Positions 1 to 6,551 of a stretch of 12,574 nucleotides of DNA are shown piece after piece. Where the stretch lies: contig CANQKU010000023.1 of the NCBI GenBank assembly GCA_947624535.1, forward strand, positions 1 to 12,574. The letters run 5' to 3'. Every line of letters starts with the position of its first letter. Within the stretch, counting starts at the first letter, position 1. The translations under genes and the position numbers were made by a program. This DNA comes from an uncultured Bacilli bacterium. GTDB taxonomy: Bacteria; Bacillota_I; Bacilli_A; RF39; UBA660. A model generated the notes under the pieces. The model did not search any database, was not told the origin of the DNA, and saw only the letters and a program-made list of their open reading frames with translations.

Positions 1-25
1 CCCCCCCCCCCAGGACTTTTGTCAA
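1..25 (-). promoter_or_regulatory. Upstream half of a putative poly-G phase-variable promoter (points off the left end)
   Basis: Read on the minus strand, a perfect -35 hexamer TTGACA (20-25) is followed by 8 bases AAAGTCCT (12-19) and then at least 11 G (1-11) that run off the window. The sequence is AT-rich everywhere else, so a G run next to a consensus -35 is conspicuous. With 9 G the distance from TTGACA to the end of the tract would be 17 bp, the optimal sigma-A spacer. The -10 and the controlled gene lie outside the window. The true tract length is unknown because the sequence stops inside it. The promoter call is inference from position and spacing; the motif itself is directly seen. 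Confidence 0.6.
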
Positions 26-65
26 GAAAAATTTTATTCACAAAAAAATCTATTTGTTATTTTTT

Positions 66-96
66 ATCTACCGCCATGTGGTAGATAGTGGTAGAT
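66..96. repeat. Inverted plus direct repeat of ATCTACC/GGTAGAT (operator-like)
   Basis: Three identical 7-bp half-sites are present: ATCTACC at 66-72, its inverse complement GGTAGAT at 80-86, and a second GGTAGAT at 90-96. The two GGTAGAT copies are exactly 10 bp apart, one helical turn. A further outer pair, AAAAATCTA (44-52) and TAGATTTTT (92-100), is also complementary. There is no U-run after the hairpin on the minus strand, so it is not a terminator for rpsR. It lies 40-70 bp upstream of the -35 at 20-25, so a protein-binding operator for the leftward promoter is the favoured reading; a rightward terminator using the outer arms is the alternative. Confidence 0.5.
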
Positions 97-106
97 TTTT
101 ACAAAG

Positions 107-132
107 AAAAAAACAACTATTTGTAAGTTGCT
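107..132 (-). terminator. Rho-independent terminator of the rpsF-ssb-rpsR operon
   Basis: On the minus strand, starting 15 nt past the rpsR stop codon, AGCAACT and AGTTGTT form a 7-bp stem (one G-U pair) around the loop TACAAAT, followed directly by a run of U. It closes the ribosomal operon. Confidence 0.75.
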
Positions 133-146
133 TTTGATATTTAATA

Positions 147-368
147 TTAACCTGTATATGGTAATAATCCAATTGCACGAGCTCTTTTAATTTCTCTTGC
201 AATTACTCTTTGATGACGAGCACAATTTCCAGTTACACGTCTTGGTAAAATTTTTCCCTTTTCATTAATATATCTTTTTAATGTTTCAGGGCTTTTATAG
301 TCAACTGTTTTACCTGTACACATCATACAAACTTTTCTTTTTTTACGATAAAACTCTGCCATATTCAT
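147..368 (-). CDS. rpsR: 30S ribosomal protein bS18
   Basis: Small-subunit ribosomal protein S18, which pairs with S6 on the central domain of 16S rRNA. The 73 residues are slightly short for the family but complete. The conserved core is visible: RKVCMMC near the N-terminus, YKSPETLKRYI in the middle and the C-terminal block from LPRRVTGNC through HQRVIAREIKRAR. Cys14, Cys17, Cys49 and His52 form the CxxC...CxxH pattern of the zinc-binding (C+) form of S18. The start ATG at 368 is preceded by a strong Shine-Dalgarno AGGAGG. It is the last gene of rpsF-ssb-rpsR, begins 8 bases after the ssb stop, and is followed by a terminator. Identity is certain from sequence and order. Confidence 0.98.
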   Translation of the reverse strand: MNMAEFYRKKRKVCMMCTGKTVDYKSPETLKRYINEKGKILPRRVTGNCARHQRVIAREIKRARAIGLLPYTG

Positions 369-376
369 CCTCCTTT

Positions 377-874
377 TTAGAATGGTAATTCATCATCACT
401 TATTTCAATACTTGATCCAAAGTCAGCGAATGGATTATTTTCAATATCAGTTCCCTTTACTTCTTCATTATCTCCAAAGTCATATGGAGTTGGTTCAGAA
501 GTAGGTTGTGTTTCTCTAGGTGCTTGATTATTAGTATTACTACTATTATTATTTGGATTTTTTCCACCTAAGAACTCTACATTGTCTGCGACTACTTCAG
601 TAACATAACGTCTTTTACCCTCATTGTCATCATAAGTTCTAGTTTGAATTCTACCATCGATTGCTACTTGGCTACCTTGTGATAGATAGTTTTTAACATT
701 TTCAGCTTGTTTTCTCCAAACTACAACACTAATGAAGTCAGCTTCTCTTTCTCCTGATTGATTAGTGAAAGTTCTATTTACAGCAATTGTAAAAGATGCT
801 ACTGCTACATTACTTCCTGTATATCTAAGTTCTGGATCTCTTGTTAATCTTCCAATTAAAAAAACTTTATTCAT
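377..874 (-). CDS. ssb: Single-stranded DNA-binding protein
   Basis: SSB coats single-stranded DNA during replication, repair and recombination, and recruits partner enzymes through its C-terminal tip. The protein has 165 residues. Residues 1-105 form the OB fold, opening with MNKVFLIGRLTRDPELRY as in typical bacterial SSBs. Residues 106-157 are a disordered Asn/Thr/Pro/Glu-rich linker, and the chain ends in DDELPF, a near-canonical version of the DDDLPF partner-binding tip. It lies between rpsF (18-base gap) and rpsR (8-base gap), the standard Bacillota operon that ties SSB to ribosomal protein supply. Start ATG at 874. Confidence 0.98.
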   Translation of the reverse strand: MNKVFLIGRLTRDPELRYTGSNVAVASFTIAVNRTFTNQSGEREADFISVVVWRKQAENVKNYLSQGSQVAIDGRIQTRTYDDNEGKRRYVTEVVADNVEFLGGKNPNNNSSNTNNQAPRETQPTSEPTPYDFGDNEEVKGTDIENNPFADFGSSIEISDDELPF

Positions 875-892
875 GATAATACCTCTCTTTTA

Positions 893-1180
893 TTAATCTT
901 CTACTCGAACAACTAAATGACGAAGTAGCTTTTCATTAATTCTAGCAACGCGATTAAATTCATCTATAGCTTTAGCATCAGCTTCTACTACAAATAAGAA
1001 ATAATATCCTGTTTTAAACTTATTCATTTCATAAGCAAGTTCTTTTTGACCCATTGCTTTTTCTAAGGCTACTTTAGCCTTTTTATCAGTTAATACCTTT
1101 TTCATGGCTTCAGCAGTTTTTTTGATTTCTCCTTCTTCCATATCTGGTTTAACGATAAACATAATTTCATATTTGTTCAT
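893..1180 (-). CDS. rpsF: 30S ribosomal protein bS6
   Basis: Ribosomal protein S6 binds the platform of the 30S subunit as a heterodimer with S18. The 95 residues are full length: the N-terminal strand carries YEIMFIVKPDMEE, followed by the ferredoxin-like core and a C-terminal RHLVVRVED. Start ATG at 1180 follows an excellent Shine-Dalgarno AAAAGGAGG about 8 bases upstream. It is the first gene of rpsF-ssb-rpsR, with its own promoter (1248-1276) and a structured leader between promoter and start. In other Bacteria the S6:S18 complex represses its own mRNA through such a leader; here that is a possibility and not shown. Confidence 0.98.
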   Translation of the reverse strand: MNKYEIMFIVKPDMEEGEIKKTAEAMKKVLTDKKAKVALEKAMGQKELAYEMNKFKTGYYFLFVVEADAKAIDEFNRVARINEKLLRHLVVRVED

Positions 1181-1200
1181 CTAACACACCTCCTTTTGGA

Positions 1201-1241
1201 CTTACGACTCTATTTAGAGTAAGGAGTATTTCTTAATACTC
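1201..1241 (-). promoter_or_regulatory. Structured 5' leader of rpsF (possible ribosomal-protein autoregulation)
   Basis: Between the rpsF promoter and its Shine-Dalgarno, the minus strand can form two adjacent hairpins. Hairpin 1 pairs GAGTATT with AATACTC around loop AAGA (1224-1241). Hairpin 2 spans 1201-1223: CTTA pairs with TAAG, an asymmetric bulge TCG follows, then CTCT pairs with AGAG around AAAT. The position matches the S6:S18 autoregulatory leader known in other Bacteria, but I do not see the CCG element I associate with that motif (a TCG bulge is present instead), so the assignment is tentative. CTCC at the end of hairpin 1 could alternatively pair with the GGAG of the ribosome-binding site. 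Confidence 0.45.
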
Positions 1242-1247
1242 GTATGT

Positions 1248-1276
1248 ATTATAACAAAAGTTTCTATTTTTGTAAA
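1248..1276 (-). promoter_or_regulatory. Sigma-A-type promoter of rpsF-ssb-rpsR
   Basis: Minus strand: -35 TTTACA (1271-1276), exactly 17 bp spacer, and a perfect -10 TATAAT (1248-1253). It lies in the ychF-rpsF gap, where no terminator hairpin is seen after ychF, so read-through from ychF may add to expression. Confidence 0.8.
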
Positions 1277-1290
1277 TTGTTTTTTTTAGT

Positions 1291-2391
1291 CTATACATTA
1301 AATCTAAAATGACAAATATCTCCATCTTGCATTAGATAATCTTTTCCTTCAAGCCTTGCTTTTCCTGCTTCTTTTACTTTTAATTCAGTTCCACACTCTA
1401 TTAAGTCATTATATGATATAACTTCTGCTTTAATAAATCCTTTTTCAAAGTCAGTATGAATAATCCCTGCACATTCTTTAGCATTCATTCCTTTTTTAAA
1501 TGTCCAAGCACGTACTTCATCTTTTCCAACAGTAAAGTATGTAGCAAGTCCTAAGATATCATAAGTTGCTTTAATTAGTTGTTCTAATCCTGATTTTTCT
1601 AATCCTAAAGCTTCTAACATAACTTGTTTATCTTCACTAGATAATTCACTTAATTCTTCTTCAGTTTTAGCACATAAACTAATTACTTGCGTACATTCAT
1701 TTTTAGCATATTCTTTTACTTGTTTAACATAATTATTATCTTCACTACCTATTTCTTTTTCTTCTATATTAGCAAGATATATAATTGGTTTAATTGTTAG
1801 AAAACTATATGACTTTAGAGCTTTTTTTTCTTCTTTAGTAAAATCTACTTGTCTTAATGGAATATTTTCTTCTAATGAACATTTAGCTTTTTCTAAAGCT
1901 TCTACTTCTAAGATTGCATCTTTATCTTTAGTAGTTCTTGCTTTTTTAGATACTCTTTCTAAACGATTATTAATAATTTCTAAGTCAGCGATAGCTAGTT
2001 CTAAGTTAATTGTTTCTATATCTCTAATTGGATTAACTTCACCATCTACATGGATAATATTTGAGTTTTCAAAGCATCTTACTACTTCTACTATAGCATC
2101 TACTTCTCTAATATGTGATAAAAATTTATTACCTAGTCCTTCTCCTTTAGATGCTCCTTTTACTAATCCTGCTATATCTGTAAATTCATAGGCTGTTGGT
2201 ATAAATTTATTTGGTTCATACATTTCTTTTAGTTTATTCATTCTCTCATCTGGTACAGTAACAATTCCTACATTAGGTTCTATGGTGGCAAATGGATAGT
2301 TTTCTGCTAATATTTTTTGATTTGTAATTGCATTAAATAAGGTTGATTTTCCTACATTAGGAAGTCCTACAATTCCTGCTGTTAAACTCAT
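1291..2391 (-). CDS. ychF: Ribosome-binding ATPase YchF/EngD (Obg family)
   Basis: YchF is a universally conserved Obg-family P-loop protein that hydrolyses ATP rather than GTP and associates with ribosomes; it is linked to translation and stress responses. The 366 residues are full length. The Walker A/G1 motif GLPNVGKS is at 9-16, the G3 region DIAGLVKGASKGEGLG starts at 72, and NIEE at 208-211 replaces the NKxD guanine-specificity motif, the signature of ATP preference. An alpha-helical arm occupies about 130-195 and a TGS domain the C-terminus (about 283-366). Start ATG at 2391 follows GAGGAATAAAG. It is 20 bases after the GNAT gene and probably co-transcribed with it. Next to rpsF, the order matches the Bacillus layout. 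Confidence 0.97.
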   Translation of the reverse strand: MSLTAGIVGLPNVGKSTLFNAITNQKILAENYPFATIEPNVGIVTVPDERMNKLKEMYEPNKFIPTAYEFTDIAGLVKGASKGEGLGNKFLSHIREVDAIVEVVRCFENSNIIHVDGEVNPIRDIETINLELAIADLEIINNRLERVSKKARTTKDKDAILEVEALEKAKCSLEENIPLRQVDFTKEEKKALKSYSFLTIKPIIYLANIEEKEIGSEDNNYVKQVKEYAKNECTQVISLCAKTEEELSELSSEDKQVMLEALGLEKSGLEQLIKATYDILGLATYFTVGKDEVRAWTFKKGMNAKECAGIIHTDFEKGFIKAEVISYNDLIECGTELKVKEAGKARLEGKDYLMQDGDICHFRFNV

Positions 2392-2412
2392 CTTTATTCC
2401 TCTTTTCTTTAA

Positions 2413-2967
2413 CTATTTAGTTAGTGTTTTAACTTTTTCACTAGAATATTCATCATATCCAAAGATTTTATTTACTATTGGATATTTTAAAACTGGTCGA
2501 TATTTTTCCATATCTTGCATATAAGTATAGTCTATAGCACACATAGATTTTTTATAAAAGCCATTATGTTCAAAAAAATCTCCCATATATGTATATGTTT
2601 TTAAACGACTTTTATCTTCTATAGCTAATTCTTTTATTACATCTAATAGTATAGTCCCATATCCTTGGTTTCTTTTTTGTTTTTCTATAGTTATAAAATC
2701 TATATTATATAGGTCTTTAACTGATTTACGAATTAAGGTAAAACCTATAAGTTTATAGTAATCTTCTAAAATTAGTAGTTGGTATTTTTCATTATTATTA
2801 TGGGTTATAGTATCTAATATAGTTGCCATTTCTTCTAATCCATTATATAAATTGGTATTTAGACAATTACAAGTTGTTAATTCCTGATTATATAGTGTTA
2901 AAATATTTTTTATATCTTTTTCTTCTATTGTCCTAATATTAAATTTATCACTTACATAAACTTCCAT
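2413..2967 (-). CDS. GNAT-family N-acetyltransferase
   Basis: A 184-residue predicted acyl-CoA-dependent acetyltransferase; the acceptor substrate cannot be told from sequence. The acetyl-CoA-binding motif A is visible at about 97-109 as QKRNQGYGTILLD, matching Q/R-x-x-G-x-G/A, and the C-terminal FFEHNGFYKK (131-140) is the usual GNAT motif B end. The last 40 residues, up to VKTLTK, extend beyond the core fold and are lysine-rich. Start ATG at 2967 follows AAGGAGAC. It has its own strong promoter (2988-3016) with a leader of only about ten bases, and is followed by ychF after 20 bases. The gene is not part of the classical oriC-flank set, so it is probably a lineage-specific insertion. Confidence 0.85.
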   Translation of the reverse strand: MEVYVSDKFNIRTIEEKDIKNILTLYNQELTTCNCLNTNLYNGLEEMATILDTITHNNNEKYQLLILEDYYKLIGFTLIRKSVKDLYNIDFITIEKQKRNQGYGTILLDVIKELAIEDKSRLKTYTYMGDFFEHNGFYKKSMCAIDYTYMQDMEKYRPVLKYPIVNKIFGYDEYSSEKVKTLTK

Positions 2968-2987
2968 AAATTAGTCTCCTTTTTTGT

Positions 2988-3016
2988 ATTATAATAAAAT
3001 TTATTTTTGATATCAA
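2988..3016 (-). promoter_or_regulatory. Promoter of the GNAT-ychF unit, overlapping a palindrome
   Basis: Minus strand: -35 TTGATA (3011-3016), 17 bp spacer, perfect -10 TATAAT (2988-2993). The -35 lies inside the perfect palindrome TTGATATCAA (3007-3016), a potential repressor site. The -10 ends about 20 bases before the ATG, so the 5' leader is roughly ten bases, barely holding the Shine-Dalgarno. Confidence 0.8.
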
Positions 3017-3017
3017 G

Positions 3018-3045
3018 AAAAAAGAAAGAAATTTAGTCTCTTTCT
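3018..3045 (-). terminator. Terminator of the parA-abgT operon, overlapping the abgT stop codon
   Basis: Minus strand AGAAAGA and TCTTTCT form a 7-bp stem (3023-3029 with 3039-3045) followed by a run of U. The 5' arm overlaps the TAG stop of the transporter, and the U-run abuts the -35 of the next promoter. Packing is very tight. Confidence 0.65.
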
Positions 3046-4639
3046 ATATGGTTGGACCTACGCCTGGTCCTATTGGTAATCCTAGGATATACCAACCTAT
3101 AATTAGTAGTATCCATGTTGCATAAATAATAGCGCAGTATGGTGATACTAGTTTAATTGCTCTTGATATTGTTATAGCTTTTGTTTTATCGAAGTTATAA
3201 ATATTTAAATATCCTATGTAGATAACAAAACATGCTAGTAAGGGTGTAATTCCGTTTGTCATCGAATCTCCTACTCTCATTACGATTTGTGCAAATTGAG
3301 CTGAGATATTTGATTGCATAAACATAGGTACAATAACTGGGGCAAAGATGCTCCATTTAGCTGCGGGGGTTGTTAAAAATAAGTTAGCAATTGAGATTAA
3401 GATTAGTGATAAGATAATTAATGGTATACCACTGAAATCTAAATAATTTATAAGGTTAGCACACCAAGCTGTAATAATTGTTCCAATATTTGTTTGTTTA
3501 AAGATTGCGATAAATTGAGCAACAACGAAAATTAGTATTAATATATTACCTATTTTAGAGAAATAATTACCTGCTTTTTCTAAGATATCTCTATCATTTT
3601 TTATAGTTTTAGCTCCTATTCCATAGGCAATACCTACGAATAAGAATAATAATGAGGTCATATAAGCAAATCCATCTTGGAAGTATGAATTTGGTCCAAA
3701 GATTTGATTTAAATAAGTTGTCTCTTTCATATCTAGTAATAATCCAGAGTTAGGTAAGTTTGGTATTACCATGTAGATAAATACTAAAATAACTACAATA
3801 AATGTAATAAGTGCAAATTTTAAACCTCTTTTTTCATGACGTTCTCTTTCTATTTTATGTTGTTGCTCTTCTTCTAAGTCTATAATTCTAAGTTCTTCTG
3901 TTTTACTAACGTCTTCATGTTCTTTATATTTTCCAAGTCTTGGACTTATTATTTTTTCTATTATTATAGTTCCTACTATTGTTAAGATAATAGATGCTCC
4001 TATTATAAAGAATAGGTTTGAAGTTAAGCTTATATGAATATTATTATCTATTAATAAAGCAGCAAGTCTAGTAGTATCCATTAAGGCAACTTCGGTAGAT
4101 CCAACAAACAATGATACTCCATAGCCAAAAGCAACTCCACAAAATGCTGTCACGATACCAGTTAATGGATTTCTTCCAATTGATGCATACATCATTGCTA
4201 CTAATGGAATTAAGATAGCATAACCTATTTCATTAATTAATGAAGAGATGGTTGCTATAAATAAAACTATAAATGTTAATTTAGTATGATTTAATTTTCT
4301 AAGATATTTTTTAGAAAAAACTTCAATAAATCCCGTAGCTTCTGCTATAGATATACCTATTAAAGAGATTAATAACATTCCTAGTGGGGTAAAACTAATA
4401 AAGTTAGTTAAAGCATTACTTATAATAAATTTCATTCCATCAAAACTAAGTAGATTTTCTACAGCTATAATTTGTGCTTCTAATTCCTGATTATTAGCAT
4501 TTATGGTATTATATGTAGCTTGCATTTCTACTTTTGATAAAATAAAACTACATAATACTACGACAATACTTAATACTATAAATATTGTTATAGGATGAAA
4601 ATAAAATTTTTTGAGTCTTAGTTTTTTTCTATCTCTCAC
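3044..4639 (-). CDS. AbgT-family transporter (p-aminobenzoyl-glutamate/antimetabolite transporter family)
   Basis: Polytopic inner-membrane protein of 531 residues, close to the usual 500-510 of the AbgT family, whose members move p-aminobenzoyl-glutamate or export sulfonamide-like compounds. Evidence is the family-specific re-entrant regions: FGYGVSLFVGSTEVALMDTT at 171-190, NLFLTTPAAKWSIFAPVIVP at 419-438, and RVGDSMTNGITPL at 455-467. TM1 is about 14-36, and a charged cytosolic loop lies at about 234-272 (many E/K/R/H). The initiation codon is GTG at 4639, overlapping the TGA of the DUF951 gene (GTGA), so translation is coupled. It is the last gene of the parA operon and not a usual member of it. 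The substrate is unknown. Confidence 0.88.
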   Translation of the reverse strand: MRDRKKLRLKKFYFHPITIFIVLSIVVVLCSFILSKVEMQATYNTINANNQELEAQIIAVENLLSFDGMKFIISNALTNFISFTPLGMLLISLIGISIAEATGFIEVFSKKYLRKLNHTKLTFIVLFIATISSLINEIGYAILIPLVAMMYASIGRNPLTGIVTAFCGVAFGYGVSLFVGSTEVALMDTTRLAALLIDNNIHISLTSNLFFIIGASIILTIVGTIIIEKIISPRLGKYKEHEDVSKTEELRIIDLEEEQQHKIERERHEKRGLKFALITFIVVILVFIYMVIPNLPNSGLLLDMKETTYLNQIFGPNSYFQDGFAYMTSLLFLFVGIAYGIGAKTIKNDRDILEKAGNYFSKIGNILILIFVVAQFIAIFKQTNIGTIITAWCANLINYLDFSGIPLIILSLILISIANLFLTTPAAKWSIFAPVIVPMFMQSNISAQFAQIVMRVGDSMTNGITPLLACFVIYIGYLNIYNFDKTKAITISRAIKLVSPYCAIIYATWILLIIGWYILGLPIGPGVGPTI

Positions 4640-4839
4640 TTTTCTTTACCCTCTTCCGTTATTATTTTTTTTATTTTTTTATTAAATTCTATTCTAGGCA
4701 TAAATAAAGTTCTATTACAGTTTAAACATTTAATTTTAATATCTGCTCCTAGACGAATAATTTCCCAAATATTAGCACCACAAGGATGGGGTTTTTTCAT
4801 AATTACTTTAGTTCCTAATTGATATTTATTTATTTCCAT
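4636..4839 (-). CDS. DUF951 family small protein (YyzM-like)
   Basis: Small protein of 67 residues from ATG at 4839; a TTG 12 bases upstream would give 71, but the ATG has the better-spaced ribosome-binding site GAGGTG. The family hallmark is clear: LGTKVIMKKPHPCG, then IWEIIRLGADIKIKCLNCNR, i.e. a PHPCG element and a later CxxC that could bind a metal. Function is unknown across the family. Its place beside mscS and before ychF is conserved in Bacilli (yyzM in B. subtilis). Its start lies inside the end of mscS (14-base overlap) and its TGA stop overlaps the GTG of abgT, so three genes are translationally linked. It is also the gene showing that TGA is a stop here. Confidence 0.92.
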   Translation of the reverse strand: MEINKYQLGTKVIMKKPHPCGANIWEIIRLGADIKIKCLNCNRTLFMPRIEFNKKIKKIITEEGKEK

Positions 4840-5641
4840 TATGCACCTCAATTTGTTGATAAGGTATTTTTATATTAGCTTTTGTTAAAGTTTTTACTAC
4901 TTCTTTTCTTAATACTCTTTCAGCTTCTTTATATTCAGCCCGATTAACTTCTACAGCAAGACGATAAACTATACTAGATGAGTCTAACTCATGAATACCT
5001 AATACTTGGATTTTACCTTTAGCTTTAGGTATTTTTATTAATTCATCCTCAGCCATTTCTTTTAATACTTTCTCAACTTTATCTAAATCTTCTGAATAGT
5101 CAATAGATATATCTACAATAGCTAAATTATTATATAAATTATAATTAATTAACTCAGTTATAGTATGATTAGCTATTATTTTAGTAGCACCTTTATAATC
5201 TTTTATTCTAGTAGTTCTAAGTCCAAAAGAGACAACTTCTCCCATAAATTCACCTATTTGAATAGTATCTCCTATTTCAAATTGATCTTCTAATACTATG
5301 GAAATACCTGCTAAAAAGTCTTTAGCTATATCTTGGAAAGCAAGTCCTAATATAGCAGCTGTAATTCCTATACCTGCTAGGATAGATTTTACATTAATTC
5401 CAAAAGTAGATAATATGGCTATTACAACAAAGATTATAATTATATATTTAATTATGTTTTGAACTAATATATTAATAGTAGTTAATCTTTTTTGATGATG
5501 CTTTTTATTGATACTACTCTTTTTTTCAGCATGATTTAGAGTATTTTTGATAATTATATATGTAATAAAACCTATTATTATATATAGTAATGGTTTTATT
5601 ACTAGTCCAATATCAATTTTAAATTGATCTAGTAGTACCAT
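4826..5641 (-). CDS. mscS: Small-conductance mechanosensitive channel, MscS family
   Basis: Homo-heptameric membrane channel that opens under membrane tension and releases solutes during osmotic downshock. The 271 residues match the compact MscS type: TM1 about 12-31, TM2 55-80 and the pore-lining TM3 83-115, with the Gly/Ala-rich GIGITAAILGLAFQDIAKDF at 90-109. The beta domain starts at EDQFEIGDTI (118-127) and a cytosolic alpha/beta domain follows. Start ATG at 5641 with AAGGTG upstream; it begins 13 bases after the parB stop and its end overlaps the DUF951 gene. An MscS gene downstream of parB is part of the conserved Bacilli origin-flank order. Confidence 0.95.
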   Translation of the reverse strand: MVLLDQFKIDIGLVIKPLLYIIIGFITYIIIKNTLNHAEKKSSINKKHHQKRLTTINILVQNIIKYIIIIFVVIAILSTFGINVKSILAGIGITAAILGLAFQDIAKDFLAGISIVLEDQFEIGDTIQIGEFMGEVVSFGLRTTRIKDYKGATKIIANHTITELINYNLYNNLAIVDISIDYSEDLDKVEKVLKEMAEDELIKIPKAKGKIQVLGIHELDSSSIVYRLAVEVNRAEYKEAERVLRKEVVKTLTKANIKIPYQQIEVHNGNK

Positions 5642-5654
5642 CTTAACACCTTCT

Positions 5655-6551
5655 TTATTTATCTAAATTCATGATTTCTAATAATCTATTTAAGTCATTT
5701 GTATTGGTAAATGATATTTCTAATTTATTAGTTTTAATCTTTACTTTTGTACCTAGTTTTTCTTTTAGTTTTTCTTCTAAATATTCATATTCACTAGATT
5801 TTTTTTCATGACTTCTAGTAATTTTATTTTTTCTTTCAAAGTTTTTTTCACTAGAAGTTATTTCTTCTATTTGTCTAACACTTAGTCCCTCATCAATAAT
5901 TTTTAAAGCTAAGTCGTTAATTTGTTTTTCATCTTCTAACTTACTTAAGACTCTAGCATGACCCATCGTTAGTTTTTTCTCACTAATTAGTTTTTGAATT
6001 GAACTAGGTAGATCTAAAAGTCCTAACATATTAGTAATATGGCTTCTACTTTTACCTAAACGAAGGGCTAGTTTTTCTTGGGTTAAATTTAAATTACTAA
6101 TTAGTTTTTGATAAGCTGTAGCTTCTTCAATGGAATTCAAATTTTCTCTTTGTAAATTTTCTAGGAGTGCAATCTCCATCATTTCACTATCACTGAAGTC
6201 TCTAACAATAGCAGGAATTTCTTTTAGACCAGCTAGTTTAGAAGCTTTTACTCTTCGCTCACCTGCAATTATTTCATAACCTTTAATACTTTTTTTAACA
6301 ATAATAGGTTGAAATACTCCATGTTCTTTTATTGATGATGCTAACTCTTCTAAAGCTTGTTTATCAAAATTTTGTCTAGGTTGATATGGATTACTTCTTA
6401 ACTCATCTAAAGAAATTTTTTGAATTTGTTCTTTTGGAGTTGAGGTAATTATTTTTTCTTCAATCTTATCATAGTTCATAGGTTCATTAAAGAATAACTC
6501 TTCTAAACCTTTTCCTAAAGCTCTTCTTTTTATTCCATTATTATTATCCAT
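5655..6551 (-). CDS. parB: Chromosome-partitioning protein ParB (Spo0J)
   Basis: ParB is a CTP-dependent DNA clamp that loads at parS sites near oriC, recruits SMC/condensin and works with ParA in origin segregation. From the ATG at 6551 the protein has 298 residues; a TTG at 6560 would add three, and the ribosome-binding site does not settle it. The N-terminal ParA-stimulating segment ALGKGLEELF is at 11-20, the CTP-binding GERR at 97-100 and ENLQREN at 131-137, and the helix-turn-helix about 157-183. Arg169 and Gly197 sit where canonical parS-binding ParBs have Arg and Gly. The C-terminal dimer domain is at about 250-298. It overlaps the parA stop by 8 bases and leads into mscS. Confidence 0.97.
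   Translation of the reverse strand: MDNNNGIKRRALGKGLEELFFNEPMNYDKIEEKIITSTPKEQIQKISLDELRSNPYQPRQNFDKQALEELASSIKEHGVFQPIIVKKSIKGYEIIAGERRVKASKLAGLKEIPAIVRDFSDSEMMEIALLENLQRENLNSIEEATAYQKLISNLNLTQEKLALRLGKSRSHITNMLGLLDLPSSIQKLISEKKLTMGHARVLSKLEDEKQINDLALKIIDEGLSVRQIEEITSSEKNFERKNKITRSHEKKSSEYEYLEEKLKEKLGTKVKIKTNKLEISFTNTNDLNRLLEIMNLDK

Noticed and set aside
4636..4638. TGA read as tryptophan (Mycoplasma-type code)
   Set aside because: DUF951 ends at this TGA at the family's normal length, and the Trp codons checked in ssb, ychF, abgT and the surface gene are TGG.
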